From Thermoanaerobacterium sp. CMT5567-10 (GTDB lineage: Bacteria; Bacillota; Thermoanaerobacteria; Thermoanaerobacterales; Thermoanaerobacteraceae), in NCBI RefSeq assembly GCF_030534315.2, contig NZ_CP130558.2, forward strand, positions 1,423,501 to 1,487,500: 64,000 nucleotides of DNA. Reading direction: 5' to 3'. This document shows, piece after piece, positions 53,479-60,802 of this stretch. Below the pieces are notes generated by a model. The model was not told the origin of the DNA. It did no database searches and saw nothing but the letters and a program-made list of their open reading frames with translations. The first letter of the stretch is position 1; the number at the start of each line of letters is the position of its first letter. The position numbers were made by a program, and so were the translations under genes.

Positions 53479-54485
53479 TTTATGCAGGATTTTCTCTCAA
53501 TCAATTTAACAGGCACAATTATGTGGTCTGCAATATAATCCTTGTTTTTAAGGATCTTAAGCAAAAGCTCCGCTGATTTCACTCCTAATTCAAACGTCGA
53601 AATATCTATTGTAGTCAACGGCGGATTAGCATAAGCAGAAAGCGGTATATTGTTAAACCCAATAAGGGATACATCCTGGGGTACCTTTAATCCATAATCT
53701 ATCGCCGCCCTTATAACACCAAACGACATTATGTCATCTGTCACAACAACTGCCGTCGGCTTCTTTTGCTTCAAAATCCTCATCATTGCATTGTATCCAC
53801 CATCTTCTGAAAATTCATCTTGAGCAACCAATTCTTTTACAAACGGTATATTATTCTCTTCCAATGCCAATTTATAACCATCAAGTCTGTCTAAGCTTAC
53901 TACGAATTCTAGCGAGCCGCTTATAAATGCTATCTCTTTATGACCGTGTTTTATAAGGTAATTTGTAGCAAGTCTTGATGCTCCAATATTGTCATTATCT
54001 ATCCAACATACGCCCTTTGAATCTAGTGGTTTCCCTATTACAGTAAAAGGGAACTTTTCTTCTCTAAGCCAAGGTATAAGCTCATCTGTAGTCCTTGAGC
54101 AAAGAAGAACAATCCCATCCACCCTTTTACCTTTAACCATATTTATAACAGCTTGCTTTTCTTCCTCTTCATTGCCTGATGTCGATATAAGCAAATCATA
54201 TTTTTCATTGTGTGCAACAACGCTTATGCCTCTCATAACTTCCGGAAAAAAAGGATTAGAAAATGCATCTTCTGCAGAGCGAGGCATTATAAGCCCTATT
54301 GTATAAGTCATCTTACTTGCCAGGCTCCTAGCAATAGCATTTGGATAATATCCCAGCTCTTCCATCGCTTTAAAGACCCTTTCCTTTGTCTCTTTGCTGA
54401 TTCTGGGATTATCCGCAATAACCCTTGATACAGTCGAAGGTGCAACATGTGCTCTTTGCGCTACATCTTTTATTGTTACATTCAT
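53472..54485 (-). CDS. LacI-family transcriptional regulator
   Basis: 337-codon repressor. The N-terminal HTH and hinge (VTIKDVAQRAHVAPSTVSRVIADNPRISKETKERV) are followed by a periplasmic-binding-like effector domain (YTIGLIMPRSAED, VDGIVLLCSRTTDEL, KHGHKEIAFISGS, VVTDDIMSFGVI). The sugar effector and targets are unknown, since no sugar genes adjoin it. A LacI/CRE-like palindromic site, TGAAACCGATTGCA at 54501-54514, lies just upstream of its start and may be an autoregulatory operator. Confidence 0.92.
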   Translation of the reverse strand: MNVTIKDVAQRAHVAPSTVSRVIADNPRISKETKERVFKAMEELGYYPNAIARSLASKMTYTIGLIMPRSAEDAFSNPFFPEVMRGISVVAHNEKYDLLISTSGNEEEEKQAVINMVKGKRVDGIVLLCSRTTDELIPWLREEKFPFTVIGKPLDSKGVCWIDNDNIGASRLATNYLIKHGHKEIAFISGSLEFVVSLDRLDGYKLALEENNIPFVKELVAQDEFSEDGGYNAMMRILKQKKPTAVVVTDDIMSFGVIRAAIDYGLKVPQDVSLIGFNNIPLSAYANPPLTTIDISTFELGVKSAELLLKILKNKDYIADHIIVPVKLIERKSCIKR

Positions 54486-54500
54486 TTAAACACCACCTTA

Positions 54501-54514
54501 GTGAAACCGATTGC
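54501..54514. promoter_or_regulatory. LacI/CRE-like operator
   Basis: TGAAACCGATTGCA with the central CG typical of LacI-family operators, one base off the CRE consensus. It is 16 bases upstream of the LacI regulator start. Confidence 0.4.
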
Positions 54515-54581
54515 AATTAATTATATTTTATACCATTTTAAAATTGTTGTCAACTTTTGAAAGCCTCAAAATGTAAATGCA

Positions 54582-55529
54582 CTAGAAAATAAATTTAAGA
54601 ACCTTGCCGTAATACGGTGAACCTGATATGCCCAATAACTCTAAAATTATTATAGCTAAAAAAATCAATGCAGATATAAAAACAGGCCATTGAAGCAGTA
54701 TCTTGACATCATCGCTTAATCTTGTAGTACTGTGAATAATATATGGATTTGTAGTCTTAATAAGCTTTTTAAGAAGCAAATAGAGAATCATTCCTGCAAT
54801 TAATGCTACAATAGCATATACAATAACAGATACAAATGGTATATTCATTTTTACCAGCGTTCCCGGCTTTGGGCTTATTGTTTTTGATACATTATACGAC
54901 ACATATTGTATTACTAATACCAGTGTATTGTTTGTAAAATGGCCCAACATGCTGGCGTATATAGAATCAGTCCTGTGTACCAGATATCCTAATAAACACC
55001 CTAAAAAAACTACACTTAAAAAATTCTGCACATTCAGGTGCAATACAGCAAACATTAAGCCTGATATTACTACAGCTTTTATAGACCCCCTCATTTCGTA
55101 ACTTCTTAATATAAGTCCTCTTGTAAGTATTTCTTCGCACAAAGCAGCGCTGCCCGATACGATTAATATCTGCTTTATCAGCCCTCCAATATCACTTGCA
55201 GCACTTATTGGAGGAATCGGTATCTTGCCAAACTTGCTTAAAAAGTAATTCGTCAAAATGCTAAAAAAGCTGGATACAAACATACCGCATATCATTATCG
55301 AAATTATCAAAAATATGTGCTTGGATTCGAGCTTATTAAATCTCAATACATATTTCAAATCATATTTTTTAAAAAGCAAAAAAAGTATAACAGGTAGTAG
55401 AACGATACCAAACTCCGTTATGATAAGTCCTACGTACAATGATTTTCTCTGAACGTATGAACCGACGATGACAAAAAGAACCAAGATAAACAAATAAACT
55501 TTGTTAGCATCTTTCTCAGACGGCCTCAT
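54582..55529 (-). CDS. CPBP-family intramembrane glutamic protease
   Basis: 315-codon membrane protein with seven to eight spans. The CPBP/Abi motifs are intact: EEILTRGLILRSYE (EExxxR), FAVLHLNVQNFLSVVFLGCL (FxxxH) and MLGHFTNNTLVL (HxxxN/B). Members process CAAX-like proteins or confer bacteriocin immunity; the substrate is unknown. ATG 55529 has AAAGGAG seven bases upstream; the longer reading to 55613 lacks one. Alone between the LacI and Hsp20 genes. Confidence 0.88.
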   Translation of the reverse strand: MRPSEKDANKVYLFILVLFVIVGSYVQRKSLYVGLIITEFGIVLLPVILFLLFKKYDLKYVLRFNKLESKHIFLIISIMICGMFVSSFFSILTNYFLSKFGKIPIPPISAASDIGGLIKQILIVSGSAALCEEILTRGLILRSYEMRGSIKAVVISGLMFAVLHLNVQNFLSVVFLGCLLGYLVHRTDSIYASMLGHFTNNTLVLVIQYVSYNVSKTISPKPGTLVKMNIPFVSVIVYAIVALIAGMILYLLLKKLIKTTNPYIIHSTTRLSDDVKILLQWPVFISALIFLAIIILELLGISGSPYYGKVLKFIF

Positions 55530-55649
55530 ATTAAAACTCCTTTTCATTTTGTCTACAAAAGATTTTACCATACATATATTAAAAATGTAAGAATAAAAAA
55601 ATATATTTTTCACAAAATATTTTTGTAAAAATTATTGGAGGTGTCATTT

Positions 55650-56060
55650 ATGAGCTTGATAAAGTGGCGTGGCAACGACATGTGGCCGGATTTTAATTTT
55701 GATTTTAATTTGCCTGCATTGTCAAATATATTTGCACGTCCCAGAATAGATATTACGGAATCAGAGACAGAAATTACAGCGACAGCCGAATTACCTGGCG
55801 TTGATAAAAAAGACATAGAAATAAACGTACACGGTGATGTGCTTGAAATAAAAGGACAGACATCAAAGGAGACTGAAAGAAAAAATCAAAGCTATTATTT
55901 AAACGAAAGGTATTATGGGTCTTTTGAAAGAAGAATAGGACTTCCAACAGAGGTTGACTCTGAAAGAACGACAGCAAAATTCGAAAACGGCATATTAACT
56001 ATTGTAATGCCAAAACTGCATCCTGACAAACCAAAAGGAAGAAGAATCGATATCCAATAA
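55650..56060 (+). CDS. Hsp20/alpha-crystallin family small heat-shock protein
   Basis: 136-codon chaperone. After a short N terminus (MSLIKWRGNDMWPDF) the alpha-crystallin domain covers residues 35-130 with ITATAELPGVDKKDIEINVHGDVLEIKG, YLNERYYGSFERRIGLP and AKFENGILTIVMPKL, and the C-terminal tail is DKPKGRRIDIQ. It binds unfolding proteins under heat stress. ATG 55650 has GGAGG eight bases upstream. No CIRCE element was seen upstream. Confidence 0.95.
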   Translation: MSLIKWRGNDMWPDFNFDFNLPALSNIFARPRIDITESETEITATAELPGVDKKDIEINVHGDVLEIKGQTSKETERKNQSYYLNERYYGSFERRIGLPTEVDSERTTAKFENGILTIVMPKLHPDKPKGRRIDIQ

Positions 56061-56065
56061 AATAA

Positions 56066-56110
56066 AGCCAGACGCAGGAATATCCTGTGTTTGGCTATAA
56101 TATTTTTTGT
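56066..56110 (+). terminator. Terminator after the Hsp20 gene
   Basis: AGCCA...CAGGA / TCCTG...TGGCT stem, then ATAATATTTTTT on the plus strand. Confidence 0.75.
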
Positions 56111-56227
56111 GGCAAAGAAAATGTCTCAAACACTGTTACATTGTAAATAGATTTGGTAAAATCCTAATTGTAGTGTATTCCATATTATTGTATAATCAAT
56201 CTAAAGAACGACACTTGGAGGCATATC

Positions 56228-56527
56228 ATGAAATTAGATCTAGATAATAGAATAATAGATTCAATTAAATTTATAGGTGAAAAATATAATAATATTGATA
56301 AAATTGTAATATATGGTTCAAGAGCAAGAAGAGACAATAGAAAGACCAGTGATATAGATATTGCCGTATATTGCAAAGATAACTACAATAAAGGCGCAAT
56401 TTATTGCGATTTAGATGATATAAATACTCTATTGAAACTTGATATAGTATTTATAGATGATAATACTGACAAAAAGTTATTAGATAATATTAACCGGGAT
56501 GGTGTTATTATATATGAAAAGCAATAA
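56228..56527 (+). CDS. MntA-type minimal nucleotidyltransferase (orphan antitoxin)
   Basis: 99-codon protein of the minimal nucleotidyltransferase group. The signature IVIYGSRARRDNRKTSDIDI (GS-x10-DxD) near residue 30-50 is intact and the C-terminal third is LLKLDIVFIDDNTDKKLLDN. Such proteins are antitoxins that AMPylate a partner HEPN ribonuclease (MntA-HepT pairs), whose gene follows with a small overlap. Here the partner is broken (56514-56573). GGAGG precedes ATG 56228. Probably functional as an enzyme but without a full toxin here. Confidence 0.85.
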   Translation: MKLDLDNRIIDSIKFIGEKYNNIDKIVIYGSRARRDNRKTSDIDIAVYCKDNYNKGAIYCDLDDINTLLKLDIVFIDDNTDKKLLDNINRDGVIIYEKQ

Positions 56528-56573
56528 TAAATTTGAAAATTTCATAAAGGCAAACCCTTCATCTCGCTTTTGA
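56514..56573 (+). pseudogene. Truncated HEPN (HepT-like) toxin gene, 19 codons left
   Basis: ATG 56514 overlaps the nucleotidyltransferase stop by 14 bases, as in MntA-HepT operons, and opens MKSNNKFENFIKA, a typical HI0074/HepT N terminus. After codon 13 the sequence departs from the family (NPSSRF-stop, TGA at 56571-56573). The junction, near 56550, falls at the 3' end of the convergent lipoprotein gene. The catalytic R-x4-6-H region is gone, so no toxin can be made. Confidence 0.6.
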
Positions 56574-57125
56574 TTTGTAATAATCTTTTAAATAATTCAT
56601 TATACTATCACTTAATTTAACACTTATGAAAGTTATATTGTTACTTGAAGTTTTATCATATTTAGGGAACAGTGCATAGCCATTGTAAATATTAATATTT
56701 GTTATAATATATCCTTCTTTCAGCTTATTTTCATCCATTGTTTTTAAACCATTATATACAAACTGCATTGAATAATAATCTTTACTCGACCTATCCAAAA
56801 TTATATTTTCATCTTTTCCTCTTGAATTGTGGATATAATTTAACAACTTATTAATAAACACTTTATCATCGATCATTATTGTAGATCTAACCTCAAGCTG
56901 GGCAATTTCTTGTAATATTTTTTGTTTTTCATTATAATCCTTTGTTTCTTCATATTTTTTATTTAATTCAATGATTTCCTGTCTATGTAAATCTCCAGTT
57001 AAATAAATTTTATCTGGAGTTTTGACATAGTTCATACTAATACTGCTTTTAGAACAGCCAACAAATAAAATAGTTACTACACAAATAATTAAAATTATTA
57101 TTCTTTTAGATATATTTGTTTTCAT
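56559..57125 (-). CDS. Lipoprotein of unknown function
   Basis: 188-codon protein. Lipobox VTILFVGCSKSS after a hydrophobic stretch gives a membrane-anchored exported protein. The mature part is charged with a coiled-coil-like segment (EIIELNKKYEETKDYNEKQK, LQEIAQLEVRS) and no recognised domain. AGGTGGGATG lies upstream of ATG 57125. Its 3' end abuts the truncated HEPN gene, so the DNA here has been rearranged. Very AT-rich compared with the core genes. Confidence 0.6.
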   Translation of the reverse strand: MKTNISKRIIILIICVVTILFVGCSKSSISMNYVKTPDKIYLTGDLHRQEIIELNKKYEETKDYNEKQKILQEIAQLEVRSTIMIDDKVFINKLLNYIHNSRGKDENIILDRSSKDYYSMQFVYNGLKTMDENKLKEGYIITNINIYNGYALFPKYDKTSSNNITFISVKLSDSIMNYLKDYYKSKAR

Positions 57126-57296
57126 ATCATCCCACCTAACACTATAAACATTGCTTTTTTGATAGTATCAATAACAAATAATTGTGTAGTCTCTTGCTAA
57201 GATTTGGACTATAGCAAAATTCGTATATGCCTATCTCGCACATGCAACAACAAATCCCTTTACAATTAATAAGAATTCCATAATCCTTACTCATCA

Positions 57297-57383
57297 TTGC
57301 TGCTCAATAAGGGCATCCCTGCAGTAATAACCACGCCTGTACAATTTACTGTTGTAAGTGCAATTAGGACACCCAGGATGAAA
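57297..57383 (-). pseudogene. Possible transposase zinc-ribbon remnant
   Basis: Minus-strand frame reading HPGCPNCTYNSKLYRRGYYC then RDALIEQQ and two stops. The C-x2-C ... Y-x-R-G-Y-Y-C pattern is like the N-terminal zinc ribbon of some transposase families. There is no start codon and nothing more of the protein, so at best a scar; low confidence. Confidence 0.3.
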
Positions 57384-57395
57384 AAATCATCAATA

Positions 57396-57941
57396 CTATG
57401 ATGGAAAAGCAATTTCCCTTATTACATAAATTGTCGTTTTCCCAACAATTGTACGTTCCGGGTGTATAAAATAAATATAAATTTTATCAGGAATTTTAGT
57501 ATTTAGCTTTTTTTTACTAGAAAGTAATTTAAAGGTTACTTTGTTATTACTTCCCGCTGGATATCCAAAATAAGAATAACCTTGTTCATTATTATTTGCC
57601 TTTTTTACTAAATAATCAAAATAATTCATAGCTGGTCCACCACCACTTTCTCCTAACATTGTTGTACCAACCCAATTGCCATTTTCATCATTCCACATTA
57701 TTGCAACTATATCTTGTATATTTTTATCTGACTGCTTTTTAGGTTGCCTCCACGACCATTCTATATTAATTGTAGGCTCTACTATACCATGATTATATTT
57801 ATAATTTAGGGTTAATCCAATATTCTTTGGTTCAATATTATTTTTAATCACGGTTTTATTAATGCTACACCCCGATATAAATATAAATATTATTATAATT
57901 ATAACATAAAAATATGTTATTTTTTTACAAGAATAAAACAA
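57396..57941 (-). CDS. Lipoprotein of unknown function
   Basis: 181-codon protein starting with TTG 57941, eight bases after GGGGG. A hydrophobic signal and lipobox IFISGCSINK mark a lipoprotein. The mature part looks like a small beta domain (GLTLNYKYNHGIVEPTINIE, IVAIMWNDENGNWVG, KIPDKIYIYFIHPERTIVGK). I do not recognise a family. It lies in the accessory region, with lower GC than the core. Confidence 0.6.
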   Translation of the reverse strand: MFYSCKKITYFYVIIIIIFIFISGCSINKTVIKNNIEPKNIGLTLNYKYNHGIVEPTINIEWSWRQPKKQSDKNIQDIVAIMWNDENGNWVGTTMLGESGGGPAMNYFDYLVKKANNNEQGYSYFGYPAGSNNKVTFKLLSSKKKLNTKIPDKIYIYFIHPERTIVGKTTIYVIREIAFPS

Positions 57942-58023
57942 TTACTCAACCCCCTATTTCGTTGCTATAATATATATAAAAATATATAAAATTACTAGCA
58001 GTAAATTTGAAATAGTTTATGAA

Positions 58024-58067
58024 AATTATGTAACTTCTGCTATTTTAGTAGCAGAAGTTACATAATT
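58024..58067 (-). terminator. Long-stem terminator after the secreted-protein gene
   Basis: A perfect 19-bp stem (58024-58042 with 58049-58067) around a 6-base loop, then TTTTCATAAAC on the minus strand. Unusually long and stable for this region. Confidence 0.8.
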
Positions 58068-58124
58068 ATTTATCTTGACCATGTATATGGGAGGCTCGTT
58101 CCGTAAATCGCGATCCATCCTCTT

Positions 58125-58559
58125 TTAATACCAATGGGCGTCGCTTGTATAGTTAGCTTGCTCTAATTGAACTCCATTTCTATAGACTGTACCTTTCGTG
58201 ACAAGCCTGTAATAATATCCTTCTTCTACATACCATATTTCACTTATAGAGCAGCTAATATCCGTAGATGTGTTTGACCAGCTTTTGATTGTCACCCAGT
58301 TTCCGTTCTTGTATTGTTGAAGATACGCATCAATTCTGATTTTGTCGACGCTGAAAGCGTATAATACACTGTCCACAGTTGATTTTCCCATCGATGATAT
58401 GTCGAATGTGTTAGTAAACTGGGATATGGCTATCCAATTGGGCTTTACCGGGCTTATCACCAATTCTTTTGAAATACCATCATCTGCAAAACCAGTGGTT
58501 GAAAGTGATGTCACCATTATTATTGTCAGCACAAAAATAGACAAGAATTTTTTAAACAC
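58125..58559 (-). CDS. Secreted protein, DUF6147-like
   Basis: 144-codon exported protein, start GTG 58559 with GAGGTG upstream. Signal peptide MFKKFLSIFVLTIIMVTSLS with cleavage after GFA, then a beta-rich domain (KPNWIAISQFTNTFDIS, RIDAYLQQYKNGNWVTIKSW, YYYRLVTKGTVYRNGVQLEQ) ending ANYTSDAHWY, similar to small secreted proteins of Firmicutes called DUF6147 from memory. The 90 bases upstream are repeated ahead of the mini-gene at 60258-60368, which is an internally deleted copy. Clear long terminator downstream. Confidence 0.7.
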   Translation of the reverse strand: MFKKFLSIFVLTIIMVTSLSTTGFADDGISKELVISPVKPNWIAISQFTNTFDISSMGKSTVDSVLYAFSVDKIRIDAYLQQYKNGNWVTIKSWSNTSTDISCSISEIWYVEEGYYYRLVTKGTVYRNGVQLEQANYTSDAHWY

Positions 58560-58736
58560 ACTATCACCTCACTAATTTTTTCCTTTCATAAATATAAAAC
58601 AACTTACACTGGATTTCGTTACAGTTTTTTAAAAAAATTTTTTAAATCAAAGTAAAAAATCATAGATCTTAAAGGAAATTTTTATCAAATCTTGATTTTA
58701 TAACTTCTAAAAAATGTATACATTTTTTGAACTATA

Positions 58737-58772
58737 TTGTATAATATATAAAAATTGTATAATATATAAAAA
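58737..58772. repeat. Perfect 18-bp tandem duplication carrying a -10 box
   Basis: TTGTATAATATATAAAAA occurs twice in a row (58737-58754, 58755-58772), so TATAAT is present at 58740-58745 and 58758-58763. It lies 32 bases upstream of the small membrane protein gene at 58804, and would give it two -10 boxes. Confidence 0.8.
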
Positions 58773-58803
58773 CACAATAATACTTTTGAAGTGGAGGAAA
58801 ATT

Positions 58804-58962
58804 ATGGATAATGTTATGTATATTTTACAATTCATATATGTTTTACTTTTATTTATTATAATTATTAAAGTTTTAATGAATATAGCAAATTATATAGGTG
58901 AAAGATTAAGATTTGGAGAGTTTTTTATGCACTTATTACAATTACGAAAAGAGAAAAAATAG
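58804..58962 (+). CDS. Small membrane protein, 52 aa
   Basis: ATG 58804 has GTGGAGG six bases upstream. Residues 4-30 form one long hydrophobic span (YILQFIYVLLLFIIIIKVLM) followed by a basic amphipathic tail (GERLRFGEFF, LLQLRKEKK). Not recognised. It is convergent with, and overlaps by 38 bases, the exported-protein gene on the other strand (58925-59176), and uses a promoter region holding the 18-bp tandem duplication. Confidence 0.55.
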   Translation: MDNVMYILQFIYVLLLFIIIIKVLMNIANYIGERLRFGEFFMHLLQLRKEKK

Positions 58963-59176
58963 TTTTCATAGAATCAGTATAAACATTTTTCCCTGTCACT
59001 TTCATTTTTTTAAAATTTTTTGCATCAATGCCCAAATATTTGCAAACATCTAAAATATTATTTTCTGTAATTACAGTATCTGAAGAAATATTTATTGCCT
59101 TTTCATTTGAAGAAATTTCTGAAGCAAAAACATAACCGAATGATGAAACTGAAAGAAGCACTACAACAAGAACCAA
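58925..59176 (-). CDS. Exported protein target of the second regulator, start disturbed
   Basis: 83-codon frame as read from TTG 59176. The N terminus VLVVVLLSVSSFGYVFASE is the core and cleavage site of a signal peptide but lacks the basic start. Just upstream, ATG TTT AAA AAT GTA followed by an A7 run would give MFKNVKKVVSLVLVVV if the run were A6, and the ATG nearest the ribosome site is followed directly by TAA. So either the gene is disrupted or it starts at the weak TTG. The mature part contains NNILDVCKYLGIDAKNFKKM and is unknown. It lies about 90 nt downstream of the predicted start of the regulated promoter. Confidence 0.5.
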   Translation of the reverse strand: MVLVVVLLSVSSFGYVFASEISSNEKAINISSDTVITENNILDVCKYLGIDAKNFKKMKVTGKNVYTDSMKTIFSLFVIVISA

Positions 59177-59220
59177 TGAAACAACCTTTTTTTACATTTT
59201 TAAACATCTCCTTTTTATAG

Positions 59221-59262
59221 TTAGTAACACTATCTCGGTACCAAAACAGTATCACTAACTAC
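59221..59262 (-). promoter_or_regulatory. Hairpin in the 5' leader of the exported-protein gene
   Basis: On the minus strand TAGTTAGTGATACT pairs with AGTGTTACTAACTA (14 bp, two G-U pairs) around a loop with GGTACC, ending just ahead of AAAAAGGAG. It could protect the messenger 5' end or affect translation. Confidence 0.4.
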
Positions 59263-59305
59263 ATTTTTTATTAAACATCGAATGGCCATTCATCTGTTTG
59301 ACTAC

Positions 59306-59383
59306 ATTATAACTCTAACTCCAACATTTGGGAAGTTCCGAAATTCGGCACATTTTTGCTGGAGTAGGTACCGTTTTTCGGCA
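59306..59383 (-). promoter_or_regulatory. Paired operator elements and promoter, locus 2
   Basis: On the minus strand TGCCGAAAAACGGTACC (59383-59367) and TGCCGAATTTCGGAACTT (59350-59333), offset by 33 bp, then AACTTCCCAAAT, 14 bases, and TATAAT at 59311-59306. All of this parallels locus 1 (6691-6778), where the offset is 43 bp and the distance to the -10 is identical. Confidence 0.65.
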
Positions 59384-59390
59384 CATCACC

Positions 59391-60209
59391 CTATAATATA
59401 TTGCCACGCGTGTCTATAATGCCTATGTTTATGGCTGTCATTATTATTTTTATGTCATTGTCTGCTTTAAATAATGTGCCAAGCTTATTTAGATGATTTC
59501 TCAATACTCTGTCAGATATGCCTACTTCGTCCATTACTGCTTTCCTTTCTCCGTTTCGGACCAATGATGACAGGATAAGCTTATCAGTATCATCGATCTC
59601 TTCTTCTACAAGAGACATCTTATCGCTTCTATACGATATGCATTTTTCAAGGTAAATTGCTATGTTTTTTAGTGTAATGCTCTGCTCTTTTATGCTGGGA
59701 ATCTTTATGCGCGATATATCAAGATATGCCACTATTTCTTTGCTATAATGATCTGTAATAGGCATTGCAGTGCAATACCAATTCTTAAACAAGTCGCAAT
59801 AATGATCTTTCCCGTATAATTGTGCAAGGCTTTTGTATTCCATGGCTATGTTGACTGCATTTGTGCCACTGTCTTCAAGCCTTAGGCTTATGCCTTCTTT
59901 GAATTGGAGTTTTTCGAAATCTTCATTTAATTGGTCATTAGCTATAATTTTAATCACATAACCGTCTTTATCACACAGAATAAAGAAATATCCCTCTTCA
60001 ATAAGTATTCTGTATCTGTAACATTGATTTACAAAGTTGTTCAACAATAATATTAAAAAGTTGTTTTCTCTTTTCTTTTTTAACAGTATATTTTCATCGA
60101 TTGTTTTATCAAAGGAGTTTTTGTCAGGATTGATATTTATAAGCAATGATTCCCCATAAGACACAGTCAGTTTCCCGTTTCCTCTTTTTATAAACATGTC
60201 ATTGTTCAT
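59391..60209 (-). CDS. GAF-like sensor / HTH transcriptional regulator, copy 2
   Basis: 272-codon paralogue of 6807-7616, start ATG 60209 eight bases after GGAG. It keeps the sensor blocks GYFFILCDKDGYVIKI, LEDSGTNAVNIAMEY, GKDHYCDLFKNWYCTAMPI and VAYLDISRIKIPS, and the C-terminal HTH DTDKLILSSLVRNGERK, GISDRVLRNHLNKL. The two proteins align almost end to end without gaps in these parts. Downstream lies the double operator and an exported-protein gene; 48 bases upstream is the mini-gene 60258-60368 on the same strand, probably on the same transcript. Likely an activator answering a small ligand or peptide; this is inference. Confidence 0.75.
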   Translation of the reverse strand: MNNDMFIKRGNGKLTVSYGESLLININPDKNSFDKTIDENILLKKKRENNFLILLLNNFVNQCYRYRILIEEGYFFILCDKDGYVIKIIANDQLNEDFEKLQFKEGISLRLEDSGTNAVNIAMEYKSLAQLYGKDHYCDLFKNWYCTAMPITDHYSKEIVAYLDISRIKIPSIKEQSITLKNIAIYLEKCISYRSDKMSLVEEEIDDTDKLILSSLVRNGERKAVMDEVGISDRVLRNHLNKLGTLFKADNDIKIIMTAINIGIIDTRGNIL

Positions 60210-60257
60210 CAATATCACTCCATCATTTTATCTTTCCGTTAATTGCAATATCATCTT

Positions 60258-60368
60258 TTAATACCAATGGGCGTCACTTGAAATACCGTCATCCGCGAAA
60301 CCAGTGGTTGAAAGTAATGTCATCATTATTATTGTCAACACAAAAATAGACAAAAATTTTTTAAACAT
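60258..60368 (-). CDS. 36-codon mini-gene: signal peptide plus SDAHWY tail
   Basis: ATG 60368 has GAGGTG upstream and opens a 36-codon frame to TAA at 60258-60260. It is an in-frame internal deletion of a copy of the gene at 58125-58559: the first 30 residues (signal peptide and DDGIS) are joined to the last six (SDAHWY), 108 codons being lost across a three-base CAA microhomology. The promoter region is also duplicated. A signal peptidase cut after GFA would release an 11-residue peptide. Either a decayed duplicate or a secreted-peptide gene feeding the regulator 48 bases downstream. Confidence 0.55.
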   Translation of the reverse strand: MFKKFLSIFVLTIIMMTLLSTTGFADDGISSDAHWY

Positions 60369-60568
60369 ACTATCACCTCACTAATTTTTTCCCTTCATAA
60401 ATAAAAACAAATTAAAATGGGATTCGTTACAGTTTTTATAAAAATTTTTTATTAATTTCAGCATACAAAATTTCATTTAAATATTATCAATTTAGGAACG
60501 AAAATATCATTTTAGAGAACAAAAAAGCATTTTTAGCTCTTAATTTTTCTTCAATTGCAAGATAAAAA

Positions 60569-60601
60569 AATAAGGACAGAGCATTTTCTGTCCTTATTTT
60601 G
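60569..60601 (-). terminator. Terminator left from a lost gene
   Basis: Perfect 11-bp AATAAGGACAG / CTGTCCTTATT stem followed by seven T on the minus strand, just past the truncated stalk-domain fragment at 60645. Confidence 0.8.
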
Positions 60602-60644
60602 TAAGTTACATTTGTCAACAGCTTATTTTAGATATGCACTATAT

Positions 60645-60780
60645 CTAATTACCTTGAGCAGCATCTACTGTTATAACACCATCTTTATAATCGACTTTAT
60701 ATCCAAAGGCTTCACTTATAAACCTTAGGTGTATAACAGCATCAGAATCCAAATAAAAGATTTTGCCCAATATATTGAAA
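60645..60780 (-). pseudogene. 3' fragment of a copper-amine-oxidase-N-type stalk domain protein
   Basis: Minus-strand frame without a start: IFYLDSDAVIHLRFISEAFG then YKVDYKDGVITVDAAQGN and TAG at 60645-60647. The LRFISEAFGYKV...ITV pattern is the Cu_amine_oxidN1 (stalk) repeat that ends many clostridial surface proteins. The rest was lost where it meets the transposase remnant near 60785. Its terminator survives. Confidence 0.65.
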
Positions 60781-60802
60781 AGAGCAAAGTTCCACCTTTG
60801 CT

